Positions 7,252 through 16,690 of a DNA stretch of 56,479 nucleotides are shown here, in pieces (positions within the stretch are counted from its first letter, which is position 1; each line of letters begins with the position of its first letter). Location of the stretch: contig NZ_JACSQK010000001.1 in the NCBI RefSeq assembly GCF_014836675.1, forward strand, positions 33,082 to 89,560, given 5' to 3'. A program made the position numbers and the translations under genes. The stretch comes from Comamonas avium. Its GTDB lineage: Bacteria; Pseudomonadota; Gammaproteobacteria; Burkholderiales; Burkholderiaceae_C. The notes under the pieces are model-generated. The model was not told the origin of the DNA and searched no databases. It worked only from the letters and a program-made list of their open reading frames with translations.

Positions 7252-8229
7252 TTATTGCGGCTGTAAACCTGCGGCCTTCACCAATTGGGCGTGCAGCTTG
7301 ATGTCGCTGGCAATGTTGGCCTTGAGTTCATCGGGCGTGGAAGGGGCGGGCTCCATCCCGTTGCTGGCCAGCTTGTCTTTGACTTCGCTTTGCAGCACGG
7401 CGCGCACTGCCTGGTTGAGCTTTTGCACAATCTCGGGCGGCGTATTGGCCGGTGCCAGCAGACCAACCCAGGCGGACAGGTTCAGGTCGGCAAAGCCGCT
7501 TTCCACCATGGTAGGTGTGTTGGGCAAGAGGGCGGAGCGCTGGGGGCTCATCAAGCCCAGCGCGTGCAGCTTGCCCGACTGAATGTGGGGCAATGCCTCG
7601 GGCAGCACGGCAAACAGCATGTCGACGTTGCCGGCCAGCGTGTCGTTGATGGCGGGCGCGCCGCCTTTGTAAGGCACATGCAGCATCTGCGCATGGGTGC
7701 GCGTTTCAAACATGAGGGCACCCAGGTGCTGGGGGCTGCCGTCGCCCGAGGAGGCGTAGGTCAGCTTGCCGGGCTCTGCCTTGGCCTGACTGATCACGGC
7801 GGCCACGCTGGGAAATTTGGTCTTGTCTTTCACCACCAGCACCATGGGCTGGTTGACCAGCTTGGAGATGGGTTGAAAGTTGCCCTGCGGGTCATAGGGC
7901 AGGGTTTTGAAAATGCTTTTGTTGGTGGTCAAAAACGAGGCAGGTGAGACCGTGAGCATGTAGCCATCGGGGGCAGAGCGTGCCACCTGAGGCATGCCAA
8001 TCTGGCCCGAGGCCCCCGCCTTGTTGTCCACCACAAACGACTGGCCCAGCTGTTCGCCCAGCTTTTGGCTGACGACACGGGCAATCATGTCTGCACTGCC
8101 GCCAGCGGGCAGGGCCACCATCACTTTGACGGGTTTGCTGGGGTAGGCGTTTTGAGCGGTAGCGCTGCTGCACAGTATCAGTGCAAGCCATGCACCAGCG
8201 ATTGGCGCAACGAGGGGTCGAGCGGACAT
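7252..8229 (-). CDS. Bug-family (TctC-like) substrate-binding protein
   Basis: The protein has 325 residues from the ATG at 8229, which has an AGGGAAA site 5-11 bp upstream. A signal peptide ends at SSATA before QNAYPSKPVKVMV. The typical Bug motifs follow: VALPAGGSADMIARVV, VDNKAGASGQIG, ARSAPDGYMLTVSP, LTYASSGDGSPQHLGALMF and LHVPYKGGAPAINDTLAGNVD. These periplasmic receptors bind small carboxylates or related compounds and are abundant in Burkholderiales. No TctAB permease is adjacent, which is common for such orphans. The ligand is unknown. Confidence 0.88.
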   Translation of the reverse strand: MSARPLVAPIAGAWLALILCSSATAQNAYPSKPVKVMVALPAGGSADMIARVVSQKLGEQLGQSFVVDNKAGASGQIGMPQVARSAPDGYMLTVSPASFLTTNKSIFKTLPYDPQGNFQPISKLVNQPMVLVVKDKTKFPSVAAVISQAKAEPGKLTYASSGDGSPQHLGALMFETRTHAQMLHVPYKGGAPAINDTLAGNVDMLFAVLPEALPHIQSGKLHALGLMSPQRSALLPNTPTMVESGFADLNLSAWVGLLAPANTPPEIVQKLNQAVRAVLQSEVKDKLASNGMEPAPSTPDELKANIASDIKLHAQLVKAAGLQPQ

Positions 8230-8417
8230 GAAATTTTCCCTTGCAGTGCTTGTGCCTGCCAACATGGCAGGAGACGACACAGTGTCAGGGTCAGAGCAAT
8301 TTCAGTGCCTGCCGTTAGAGCGGCTATGTTCCAGGCTCGCATGTACCGCTGGTCAGCTATGGGCCATTCGCTGCTTGTGATTGTTGAGGCGTTGTCTGCG
8401 CAGCCTGAAGGAGCGCT

Positions 8418-9077
8418 TCAGTCCTTTTTGCCGTAAAGGTACAAATCATCTGACCATGTGGCCAGCCACTGCGGCTTGTAAGCGACGAACACGGCACACA
8501 TCATGCCGGTGACCACGGCGTCGCCCCAGGCCATGAGCCAGCGAGCAATGGTGGTCAGATCTTCATTCACACCGGGAAGCTGGTGTCCCAGCGCCGCAGA
8601 CAGCATGCCTGCTAGAAACAGGCTGATCACCGAGCCCACAAAGCCGCGACCGAAGATGTAGGCAAACACTTTGGTGCCCAGCCAGCGTCGCACCAGTGCA
8701 CCCCAGAGCATGGCGAAAGTAGCAGGTACCACGCCGTGCCACACGGTCAGGCGCAGGGCCTCTGCAGCCCCCAGCCCCGGTGACAGCGCATAGGCAATGC
8801 CGCCCACCAGGCACAGCGCTGGCACGGCCAGCGGCCAGCCAAGGCACATCATCACCAGGCATGCCCCGGACCACTGCAGTTGCAGCGGCATCTGGTGCAG
8901 CGTGGGCAGTGCCCACAGCCAGGGCAGCACAACCAGCGTGGCCAGCAGCGGGGTCCACAGGGGAGAGCTGTCGCCATGGTCTTGCGTGACCAAAGCTTTG
9001 CGATTGCTCAGCAGCCGCCAGGGGCGCATGGCCATGGCGGTGGTGAGTGCGACGACAACAAGAGCAACATCCAGCAT
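8418..9077 (-). CDS. CbiM-like energy-coupling factor permease (putative)
   Basis: This integral membrane protein of 219 residues has about six hydrophobic segments. The stretches LPTLHQMPLQLQWSGACLVM, ALSPGLGAAEALRLTVWHGV, LGTKVFAYIFGRGFVGSV and LMAWGDAVVTGMMCAVF resemble Burkholderiales proteins annotated as ECF ABC-transporter permeases of the CbiM type, involved in metal uptake. No ATPase or other ECF subunit is adjacent, so the role is an inference. I start at the ATG at 9077. A GTG at 9113 would add 12 residues. Neither has a clear ribosome site. Confidence 0.6.
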   Translation of the reverse strand: MLDVALVVVALTTAMAMRPWRLLSNRKALVTQDHGDSSPLWTPLLATLVVLPWLWALPTLHQMPLQLQWSGACLVMMCLGWPLAVPALCLVGGIAYALSPGLGAAEALRLTVWHGVVPATFAMLWGALVRRWLGTKVFAYIFGRGFVGSVISLFLAGMLSAALGHQLPGVNEDLTTIARWLMAWGDAVVTGMMCAVFVAYKPQWLATWSDDLYLYGKKD

Positions 9078-9197
9078 GCGGCGATTGTGCTTATTTAGCG
9101 CTGCACGCGGCACGCCGCCGGAGCGGGTTTGGCTTGAGGTAGATCAAGCTGCACGCACGCAACAGGTGGGTTGCCTGCGCGCAGCGTGCATGCGTGA

Positions 9198-12100
9198 TCA
9201 GGCCTTGGCTGGCTGCCCCAGGCTGCGCAGCACATCGCGCACCATCTGCGCGCGGGCCTTGGGGTCAGGCAGCTCGCGCTCAATGCGCAGCTTGTCGTTG
9301 CCAGCCAGCTTGATGTGCTTGTTCTTCTGAATCAGGCTGATGATCTGCATGGGCTCTACAGGCGGGTTGGGCTTGAAGGTGATGTTGATGACACCCGGGG
9401 CTGCATCCACCTTTTGAACGCCATAGGGCTCTGACAGAACACGCAGGCGGTGCGTGTCAATCAGGGTCTGGGCCTGTGCTGGCAGTTTGCCAAAGCGGTC
9501 CACGATCTCTTCCAGCAAGTTATCGATCTGCTCGGTGGTCTTGGCGGTAGCCAGCTTTTTGTAGAACGACAGGCGCAGGTGCACATCGCCGCAGTAGTCG
9601 CTGGGCAGCAGTGCCGGGGCATGCAGGTTGATTTCGGTGGTGGCAGACAGGGGCGATAGCAGATCGGGTTCTTTGCCGTTCTTGAGGCTGCGCACGGCCT
9701 CTGACAGCATTTCGTTGTACAGCTGGAACCCGATTTCCATCATGTTGCCGCTCTGGTTTTCGCCCAGCACCTCACCGGCACCACGAATTTCCAGGTCATG
9801 CATGGCCAGGTAAAAGCCACTGCCCAGCTCTTCCATCTGCTGGATGGCGTCCAGACGCTGCTGTGCTTGCTTGGTCAGACCTTCCAGGTCAGGCACCATC
9901 AGGTAGGCATAGGCCTGGTGGTGGCTGCGGCCCACACGGCCACGCAACTGGTGCAACTGCGCCAGACCAAACTTGTCGGCACGGCTGATGACGATGGTGT
10001 TGGCCGTGGGCACGTCAATACCGGTTTCAATGATGGTGGAGCACAGCAGCATGTTGTAGCGCTGGGCCACAAAGTCGCGCATGACTTTTTCAAGCTCGCG
10101 CTCGGGCATCTGGCCGTGGGCAACGGCAATGCGTGCCTCGGGCAGAATTTCTTCCAGCTGCTGGCGGCGGTTTTCAATGGTTTCCACCTCGTTGTGCAGG
10201 AAGTAGATCTGGCCGCCGCGCTTGAGCTCGCGCAGCACGGCTTCGCGGATCACGCCCTGGCTCTCGGAGCGCACAAAGGTCTTGATGGCCAGCCGGCGCT
10301 GCGGTGCTGTGGCAATGACCGATAAATCGCGCAGACCTTCCAGCGCCATGCCCATGGTGCGCGGAATGGGGGTGGCCGTGAGCGTGAGCACATCCACCTC
10401 GGCGCGCATGGCCTTCATGGCTTCTTTGTGGCGCACGCCAAAACGGTGTTCTTCATCAATGATGAGCAGGCCCAGGTCTTTGAACTTGACTGAGCTGGAC
10501 AGCAGCTTGTGCGTGCCCACCACGATGTCCACAGACCCTTCGCCCAGCCCTTGCAGCGCAGCGTTGACTTCTTTGGTGGTGCGAAAGCGGGAGACTTCAG
10601 CAATCTTGACGGGCCACCTGGAAAAGCGGTCAACCAGCGTCTGGTAATGCTGTTCAGCCAGTAGCGTGGTGGGGGCCAGGAAGGCCACCTGCTTGCCGGC
10701 CATGGCCGCAACAAAAGCGGCGCGCAAGGCCACCTCGGTTTTACCAAAACCCACATCGCCGCAGACCAGCCGGTCCATGGGCTGGGGGCTGACCATGTCG
10801 TGAATCACCGCGTGAATGGCCGCCTTCTGGTCGGCAGTTTCCTCAAATCCGAAGTCTTGTGCGAACTGTTCGTAGTCTTGCGGGTTCAGGCGGAAGGCAT
10901 GGCCCTGGCGCGCTGCGCGGCGGGCGTAGATGTTGAGCAGCTCGGCCGCTGCATCGCGCACCTGCTCGGCGGCTTTGCGCTTGGCTTTTTCCCACTGGCC
11001 GCTGCCCAGACTGTGCAGAGGGGCCGATTCAGGCGTCACGCCCGTGTAGCGGCTGATGTGGTGCAACTGACTGACGGGCACATACAGCACGGCATCTTTG
11101 GCGTACTCCAGGTGCAGGAACTCTTGCATGGCGGGTGTGCCGTCGTCGTTCTTTTGTCCAACATCCATATTGATCAGGCCGTGATAGCGCCCAATGCCAT
11201 GCTGGCTGTGCACCACGGGGTCACCCACTTTCAGCTCGGACAGGTCTTTGATCAGCGCCTCGACATCGCTGACCTGCTCCTGCTTCTTGCGCCGGCGTGT
11301 GGTGCCGGTGCTGGCGAACAGCTCGGTTTCGGTGACAAAGTCGATGCCTTCTTGCACCCATGCAAAACCGCGCATGAGGGTGGAGGTGGCAATGCCCAGC
11401 TTTTCGCTGGTTTCGCTTTGGAACTCGGCCAGTGAATCAAAGGCCGGCGGGTTCAGCTGCGAAGAGCGTAAAAAGTCCAGCAGGCTTTCGCGGCGGCCAT
11501 TACTTTCAGCCAGCACCAGCACGCGGCGCTTGGCAGTCTGTACGTGCTGCTGCAGGCGCTGCAGCGGGTCTTCTGCACCGCGTACGACGGACAGGTCCGG
11601 CAGCTTTTGAAAGATAGCGCTGTCTTGCACATCGTCTACGCCGGAACGCAGCGCCAGTTGCTGGTAAGACTTGGCAGCCGCGTAGAACTGCTCGGCACTC
11701 AGAAACAAGGTGTCCGGGGGCAGGACGGGGCGCTCGGGGTCGCCCTGCACCAGACGGTAGCGGTCCTTGGTGTCTTGCCAGAAGCGATGAAAAGCAGGCT
11801 CCAGCTCACCATGCAGCACCAGCGTGGCGGCATCGCCCAGGTAGTCAAATACCGTGGCCGTGCTGTCAAAGAACAGGGGCAGGTAGTACTCAATACCGGC
11901 AGTGGCTACGCCCGCACCCATGTCCTTGTAGATGCGGCTGCGTGTGGGGTCGCCCTCCAGCAGCTCACGCCAGCGCGAGCGGAACTTGGTGCGTGCATCC
12001 TCGTCCATGGGGAATTCGCGCCCTGGCAGCAGCCGCACTTCCTGCACGGTATCCAGGCTGCGCTGGCTATCAGGGTCAAAAACACGGATGGAGTCGATCT

Positions 12101-12671
12101 CGTCATCGAACAAATCGACACGGTAAGGCACCTCGGAGCCCATGGGAAACAGGTCAATCAACCCTCCGCGCACAGCGTATTCGCCGTGGCTGACCACTTG
12201 CGAGACGTGCTGGTAGCCTGCCAGCGTCAGCTGGGCTTTGAGCTTGGCCTCGTCCAGTTTCTGGCCTTGCTTGAATTCAAAGGTGTAGCCCGCCAAGAAA
12301 GAGGGGGGCGCCAGTCGGTACAGCGCTGTGGTGGCCGGTACCAGCACCACATCAGCGCCGTGCTGGTGGTCGCGCTCACGAATGCGCCACAGCGTGGCCA
12401 GCCGCTCACTGATCAAGTCCTGGTGCGGGGAGAACGTGTCGTAAGGCAGCGTTTCCCAGTCTGGAAACAGGGCGCAGCGCAACTGGGGTGCAAAGAACGC
12501 CATTTCTTCAATCAGGCGCTGGGCATCGCTGGCGTCTGCCGTGACGATGGCGGTGATGCGCCCTGCCGCGTGCTCTCGCTGCGCCAGTTGCGCCAGCAGC
12601 AGCGCATCAGCGCTACCAACGGGCGTGGGCAAGGAAAAACGTTTACCGGGCGTGAGTTTGGGCAAATCCAT
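9198..12671 (-). CDS. mfd: Transcription-repair coupling factor Mfd
   Basis: The protein has 1157 residues, close to the E. coli length of 1148. Order: UvrB-like damage-recognition region (about 1-380), RNA polymerase interaction domain with DLSELKVGDPVVHSQHGIGR (about 490-560), then the translocase. The translocase has Walker A GDVGFGKTEVALRAAF, Walker B IIDEEHRFGVRHKE, the TATPIPRTMGMALEGLRD motif and the C-terminal lobe with TGIDVPTANTIVI. Mfd removes stalled RNA polymerase from DNA lesions and recruits UvrA. The ATG at 12671 begins MDLPKLTPGKRF; the open frame extends 60 bp further with no family resemblance. It is divergent from ispD with a gap of about 100 bp. Confidence 0.97.
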   Translation of the reverse strand: MDLPKLTPGKRFSLPTPVGSADALLLAQLAQREHAAGRITAIVTADASDAQRLIEEMAFFAPQLRCALFPDWETLPYDTFSPHQDLISERLATLWRIRERDHQHGADVVLVPATTALYRLAPPSFLAGYTFEFKQGQKLDEAKLKAQLTLAGYQHVSQVVSHGEYAVRGGLIDLFPMGSEVPYRVDLFDDEIDSIRVFDPDSQRSLDTVQEVRLLPGREFPMDEDARTKFRSRWRELLEGDPTRSRIYKDMGAGVATAGIEYYLPLFFDSTATVFDYLGDAATLVLHGELEPAFHRFWQDTKDRYRLVQGDPERPVLPPDTLFLSAEQFYAAAKSYQQLALRSGVDDVQDSAIFQKLPDLSVVRGAEDPLQRLQQHVQTAKRRVLVLAESNGRRESLLDFLRSSQLNPPAFDSLAEFQSETSEKLGIATSTLMRGFAWVQEGIDFVTETELFASTGTTRRRKKQEQVSDVEALIKDLSELKVGDPVVHSQHGIGRYHGLINMDVGQKNDDGTPAMQEFLHLEYAKDAVLYVPVSQLHHISRYTGVTPESAPLHSLGSGQWEKAKRKAAEQVRDAAAELLNIYARRAARQGHAFRLNPQDYEQFAQDFGFEETADQKAAIHAVIHDMVSPQPMDRLVCGDVGFGKTEVALRAAFVAAMAGKQVAFLAPTTLLAEQHYQTLVDRFSRWPVKIAEVSRFRTTKEVNAALQGLGEGSVDIVVGTHKLLSSSVKFKDLGLLIIDEEHRFGVRHKEAMKAMRAEVDVLTLTATPIPRTMGMALEGLRDLSVIATAPQRRLAIKTFVRSESQGVIREAVLRELKRGGQIYFLHNEVETIENRRQQLEEILPEARIAVAHGQMPERELEKVMRDFVAQRYNMLLCSTIIETGIDVPTANTIVISRADKFGLAQLHQLRGRVGRSHHQAYAYLMVPDLEGLTKQAQQRLDAIQQMEELGSGFYLAMHDLEIRGAGEVLGENQSGNMMEIGFQLYNEMLSEAVRSLKNGKEPDLLSPLSATTEINLHAPALLPSDYCGDVHLRLSFYKKLATAKTTEQIDNLLEEIVDRFGKLPAQAQTLIDTHRLRVLSEPYGVQKVDAAPGVINITFKPNPPVEPMQIISLIQKNKHIKLAGNDKLRIERELPDPKARAQMVRDVLRSLGQPAKA

Positions 12672-12772
12672 GGGGCCAGAAATCCTGATGCAGCAGACGC
12701 TGGGCCTGCAAAAAGCGCGGAAATGCGGCATGCAGCCGCGTGTGCGAAGCAGACGATTCTAGAATGTTGCGC

Positions 12773-13591
12773 ATGACAGACTTGCTTGCTGCAGCGAATG
12801 CGCCCGGGTGTCCGCAGGGTCGTTTCTGGGGACTGATCCCGTGTGCCGGTGTCGGTGCGCGCGCCATTCCTGCTGGAGCGCCAGCGCCCGACTTGCCCAA
12901 ACAGTACCACCTCGTAGCGGGCCAGCCGATGGTCTTGCACACGCTGGCCGCCTTTGCCGGTGCGCAGCGCCTGGCCGGTACGCTGGTGGCGCTGGCCCCA
13001 GGTGACACCTACCTTGACGGCTACCACAGCTCCTTGTGGTTTCATGCGCAGTGCGGTGGTGCAACACGGGCCGATACTGTAATTGGAGGCTTGAAAGTGC
13101 TGCTCGCGCGAGGTGCTGCGCAGCACGACTGGGTGCTGGTGCACGATGCGGCACGCTGCTTGGTGACCTCGGCGCAAATTGATGGACTGATTGCCGAGTG
13201 CGAGCACGACAGCGTAGGCGGCCTGCTGGCGCATAAATTGCCAGATACATTGAAGACTGCCATTACCGGGCCCACAGGGGTGCGTGTGGCTTCTACGGTA
13301 GACCGCAGCGACAAATGGCTGGCGCAAACCCCGCAGATGTTTCGTCTGGGCAGCTTGCTGGATGCACTGAACCGCATGGGTGCCGCTGCTACGGATGAAG
13401 CCAGTGCCATGGAGGCCATGGGCCACCGGCCCAAGCTCATACCCGGTGGCGCGCACAACTTCAAAGTGACCTATCCCGATGACTTTGCCTTGGCTGAAGC
13501 CGTGCTGATGCAACGCGGCGGCAGTGCCACGCTGGAGCTGTTCAAAGGCAAGCGTGACAATGCGCAGCCAGTGGGCAATCCTTTTTTCTAA
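12773..13591 (+). CDS. ispD: IspD, MEP cytidylyltransferase
   Basis: This enzyme of 272 residues transfers CMP to 2-C-methylerythritol 4-phosphate in the non-mevalonate isoprenoid pathway. The nucleotide-binding loop reads IPCAGVGAR and ends PKQY, with a longer than usual insertion between them. VHDAARCLV, TVDRSDKWLAQTPQMF and TDEASAMEAMG are family motifs. It is about 35 residues longer than E. coli IspD, through an N-terminal extension and the loop insertion. ATG codons at 12764 and 12773 are both possible starts. ispF follows 49 bp downstream, a typical pairing. Confidence 0.93.
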   Translation: MTDLLAAANAPGCPQGRFWGLIPCAGVGARAIPAGAPAPDLPKQYHLVAGQPMVLHTLAAFAGAQRLAGTLVALAPGDTYLDGYHSSLWFHAQCGGATRADTVIGGLKVLLARGAAQHDWVLVHDAARCLVTSAQIDGLIAECEHDSVGGLLAHKLPDTLKTAITGPTGVRVASTVDRSDKWLAQTPQMFRLGSLLDALNRMGAAATDEASAMEAMGHRPKLIPGGAHNFKVTYPDDFALAEAVLMQRGGSATLELFKGKRDNAQPVGNPFF

Positions 13592-13640
13592 TTAATAACC
13601 TAATGGACCGCTGGTCATTGGCAGGCGGGCATAAATAACT

Positions 13641-14126
13641 ATGAATTTTCGTATTGGTGAAGGCTGGGACACCCATGCTCTGGTCGAAGGCCGCAAGCTG
13701 ATCATTGGTGGCGTTGAAGTCCCGCATGACAAGGGCTTGCTGGGGCATTCGGATGCTGACGTCCTGCTGCATGCCATCACTGACGCTGTGCTGGGCGCTG
13801 CTGGGCTGGGTGATATTGGCCGGCACTTTCCTGACACTGCAGTGGAGTTCAAGGGCGCTGACTCTTTTGTTCTGCTGCAAGAAGCCACGCGCCGGGTGCG
13901 CGAAAAGGGCTGGGAGATTGGCAATATCGACAGCACCGTGATTGCGCAGCAGCCCAAGCTGGCACCACACATTCCCTTGATGCAAAAACGCATCGCACAA
14001 GCTGTGGGTGTGGCCGAAGAGCAGGTGAACGTCAAAGCCAAAACAGCCGAGAAGATGGGCCCTGTGGGTGAGCTGCTGGCGATGGAGGCCAACGCGATTG
14101 CCTTGATCTACAAGCAAGCGCTTTAA
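13641..14126 (+). CDS. ispF: IspF, MEcPP synthase
   Basis: The 161-residue enzyme has the usual length. It converts CDP-methylerythritol 2-phosphate to the cyclodiphosphate with release of CMP. The metal-binding motif is in [13 protein letters not shown], where D and H are ligands. [29 protein letters not shown] and [12 protein letters not shown] are all present. It acts as a trimer in the cytoplasm. It lies in one operon with ispD and ends before a strong terminator. Confidence 0.96.
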   Translation: MNFRIGEGWDTHALVEGRKLIIGGVEVPHDKGLLGHSDADVLLHAITDAVLGAAGLGDIGRHFPDTAVEFKGADSFVLLQEATRRVREKGWEIGNIDSTVIAQQPKLAPHIPLMQKRIAQAVGVAEEQVNVKAKTAEKMGPVGELLAMEANAIALIYKQAL

Positions 14127-14184
14127 AAAGCGCAGTGGCTAGCGCTTGTTGCAGCAGCGCCAGCATCGGTTGGTGGATAAATAA

Positions 14185-14220
14185 AAAGAGCCCTGTTGCG
14201 CAAGCAGGCAGGGCTCTTTG
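14185..14220. terminator. Bidirectional terminator
   Basis: AAAGAGCCCTG and CAGGGCTCTTT form an 11-bp stem with a 13-base loop, flanked by A and T runs. It lies between the convergent ispF and the sensor kinase gene. The 58 bp before it contain a TAGCGCTT-type fragment related to the nested-hairpin repeats. Confidence 0.85.
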
Positions 14221-14234
14221 GTTGGGGCGGTGGT

Positions 14235-15704
14235 TTACATCGCTTCCGGTGGTAGCTGACGCTTGACCTGTGGGCGCTGCAAACGGTGCTGCGGGTCTTG
14301 GCCATCAGGCACGTCGGTGACGCGCTGCAATTGAATATTGGCCGCCAGGCCACCCGCATTGGCGTTGGTGATGGAGAAAATTCCACCCATGCGCTGGACG
14401 GTTTTATCAACAATAGACAAGCCCAGGCCAGCGCCGGCTGCAGCAGTGCGCGCCGAGTTGCCGCGAAAGAAGGGCTGTGTCAGGTTGGGCAGCTGTTCTG
14501 GCGGAACGCCGGGGCCGTGATCGCGCAGGCGCATCAGCACCCAGTTCTCCCGGGTTTTGATGCTGATGTCGACAAAAGCGGTGTCGGTATCAACGGTCTT
14601 GCCGTAACGGCGTGCGTTTTCCAGCAGGTTGGAAATCACGCGGGCCAGCTCTACCTCATCAGCCATCACATAGATATCGTCGGGGATGGACATGGAGATT
14701 TGCAGCTCGCGGTGGTTTTGTACGGCGTAGACGCACGAGGCCACCACGGCATGCAAATTCACGACTGTCAGCGTGACGTGGTCGGGGCGTGCGTAGTCCA
14801 GGAACTTGTCAATGGTGGCGTCGAGCTGAACAATGTCGGCCACCATGTGCTCGCGGGCAATGTCATCTTGCACGCTCATCTCGGTTTCCAGGCGCAAACG
14901 TGCCAGTGGCGTGCGCAGGTCGTGCGAGATACCTGCCAGCATCACGGCACGTTCTTGCTCCAGCTTGGCCAGTTTCTGTGCCATGCGGTTAAAGCCAATG
15001 TTGACCTCGCGGATCTCGCTGGTCACCGCTTCTTCATCGAGCTGACTGGCGGCAAAGTCACCATCGCGCACGCGGTTGGCGGCGTAACTCAATTGCTTGA
15101 GAGGGCGGTTGATCAGGCGTGCAATGACAGCAGCGCCCGCCAAAGAAAGCAGGCCCGCCGTACTCAGCCAGATCAGCCACGTGCGGCTGCCTGCGGTAAC
15201 GAAGCGTGATTGATCCAGCAGCAGCCAGTTGGGGTCTTCATCGATGGTGAAGCTCACCCACAGCCCGGCTTCGCCATTGACACTGCGCGCCAAGATGGTG
15301 TCTGGCCCCAGGCGTGAGGTCAGCAGCTCATCCAGACGCATGTTCAGCTGGCTGGGCGGCAAAACCTCGAATTTGTCGCCAGGCTCACGCGGCTGAATGC
15401 GCACGCCTTCCTGGTCGGCCATGGTCTTGAGGAGCGAGACACGTGCAATGGCATCCGAGTGCTGCAGTGCGGCGCGGCTCAAGTTCACCAAAGAGGCAAT
15501 TTGCTGCGCGGTCTGCAGTGTGCGTGGTTCAAATTCCAGCGCGCGCAGAGTCTGCAGCCACGCCAAAATGCTGCCCAGCAAAAGCAAGGCCAGCAGAAAG
15601 AAGGTGCGCCAAAAAAGATTGAGGCCCACGCGAGAGCGTGCGCCTGCATCATTGGTGGCGCTGGCGGTATGGTGACCGCCAGCATGCTTGGAAGAGCGTG
15701 ACAT
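14235..15704 (-). CDS. EnvZ/RisS-type sensor histidine kinase
   Basis: This 489-residue membrane kinase has a first helix at about residues 31-52, a periplasmic sensor of about 120 residues, a second helix at about 175-198 and a HAMP domain. The EnvZ-like phosphorylation box is GISHDLRTPLARLRLETEM, with His261. The ATPase has NLLENARRYG, DHGPGVP and GAGLGLSIVDKTV. It phosphorylates the response regulator encoded 48 bp upstream in the same operon. EnvZ proteins respond to osmolarity or envelope stress; the signal here is unknown. The H-box strongly favours the EnvZ/RisS branch. Confidence 0.9.
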   Translation of the reverse strand: MSRSSKHAGGHHTASATNDAGARSRVGLNLFWRTFFLLALLLLGSILAWLQTLRALEFEPRTLQTAQQIASLVNLSRAALQHSDAIARVSLLKTMADQEGVRIQPREPGDKFEVLPPSQLNMRLDELLTSRLGPDTILARSVNGEAGLWVSFTIDEDPNWLLLDQSRFVTAGSRTWLIWLSTAGLLSLAGAAVIARLINRPLKQLSYAANRVRDGDFAASQLDEEAVTSEIREVNIGFNRMAQKLAKLEQERAVMLAGISHDLRTPLARLRLETEMSVQDDIAREHMVADIVQLDATIDKFLDYARPDHVTLTVVNLHAVVASCVYAVQNHRELQISMSIPDDIYVMADEVELARVISNLLENARRYGKTVDTDTAFVDISIKTRENWVLMRLRDHGPGVPPEQLPNLTQPFFRGNSARTAAAGAGLGLSIVDKTVQRMGGIFSITNANAGGLAANIQLQRVTDVPDGQDPQHRLQRPQVKRQLPPEAM

Positions 15705-15709
15705 GAAAG

Positions 15710-15730
15710 AAGGGCGCGCAAAGCGCCTTT
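15710..15730 (-). promoter_or_regulatory. Intercistronic hairpin between regulator and kinase genes
   Basis: In the 48-bp gap, AAAGGCGC and GCGCCCTT (minus strand) pair around TTTGC and are followed by a short T-containing stretch. It may lower kinase expression relative to the regulator. The evidence is structural only. Confidence 0.35.
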
Positions 15731-15752
15731 GCCTTAGGCGTGGGAAAGTCGG

Positions 15753-16484
15753 TTAGCTGTTGCCATCTGGAACGAAGACATAGCCCACGCCCCAAACCGT
15801 TTGAATATAACGAGGCGCAGCAGCATCTTCTTCAATCAGCTTGCGCAGGCGCGAGACTTGCACGTCCAGACTGCGGTCGAAAGGCTCAAACTCGCGGCCA
15901 CGTGCCAGCAGGGCCAGCTTTTCACGGGACAGGGGCTGACGCGGATGGCGTACCAGAGCCTTGAGCATGGCAAATTCACCTGTCGTCAAAGGCAGCTCTT
16001 CACCACTCTTTTGCAGCACGCGAGTGCCCAGATCGAAAGTGAAGGGGCCGAAAGTGACCGTCTCGTTGTCACCAGAGGGCGCACCCGGTGCTTCCACTGG
16101 AGGGCGACGGCGCAGCACAGCGTGGATGCGTGCCAGCAACTCTCGCGGGTTAAAGGGCTTGCCCAGATAGTCGTCAGCGCCGACTTCCAGGCCCACGATG
16201 CGATCTACGTCTTCACCCTTGGCGGTCAGCATGATGATGGGCGTGCGGTCATTTGCAGAGCGCAGACGGCGGCAGATGGACAGTCCATCCTCACCGGGCA
16301 TCATCAAGTCCAGCACGATCAGATCGACGGTTTCACGCAGCAGGATGCGGTTGAGGGCTTTGCCGTCTTCGGCAATCATGACTTCAAAGCCTTCTTGCGT
16401 GAGGTAGCGGCGCAGCAGGTCGCGGATACGTGCATCGTCATCAACGACGAGAATTTTGTCGGTTCGATTGTTGGTCGTGGCCAT
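15753..16484 (-). CDS. ompR: OmpR-type response regulator
   Basis: The protein has 243 residues. The receiver domain (about 10-125) has the acidic pair in VVDDDARIRD, phosphoacceptor Asp59 in VLDLMMPGEDG, Thr in MLTAKGEDVD and Lys in GKPFNP. The C-terminal winged-helix DNA-binding domain includes LTTGEFAMLKALVRHPRQPL and VSRLRKLIEED and ends QTVWGVGYVFVPDG. It is the OmpR/RisA ortholog type, first gene of the operon with the EnvZ-like kinase. Upstream, GTAACA (16507) and its inverse TGTTAC (16572) could be sites for self-control, but these hexamers are short. Confidence 0.92.
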   Translation of the reverse strand: MATTNNRTDKILVVDDDARIRDLLRRYLTQEGFEVMIAEDGKALNRILLRETVDLIVLDLMMPGEDGLSICRRLRSANDRTPIIMLTAKGEDVDRIVGLEVGADDYLGKPFNPRELLARIHAVLRRRPPVEAPGAPSGDNETVTFGPFTFDLGTRVLQKSGEELPLTTGEFAMLKALVRHPRQPLSREKLALLARGREFEPFDRSLDVQVSRLRKLIEEDAAAPRYIQTVWGVGYVFVPDGNS

Positions 16485-16690
16485 GGATTCACCCCTTGTC
16501 CAATTTGTAACAGAGCCAATTCTGACCAGCTTGGCGCGAAAAATTCCCGTTTTAGCCGATGTTTGACACAGTGTTACATGTCTTTCCTAAAAGTAGAAAA
16601 CAGCTTTCATCTCAAGTAGTCTCTGTCTGTCATGCTTTGCCCTTTGTTTGAATGCAACTGGGCGTGTATTTCACAGAAAGGAAATTTGAT

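Noticed and set aside
11544..12776. 410-codon open frame antisense to mfd
   Set aside because: It lies wholly opposite the well-conserved mfd, has no recognisable domain, and its length follows from the GC-rich codon pattern of mfd.
16563..16590. TTGACA at 16563 as a promoter of the SIMPL gene
   Set aside because: The -35 hexamer is perfect but no acceptable -10 box is found at 16-18 bp spacing, so I did not annotate it.
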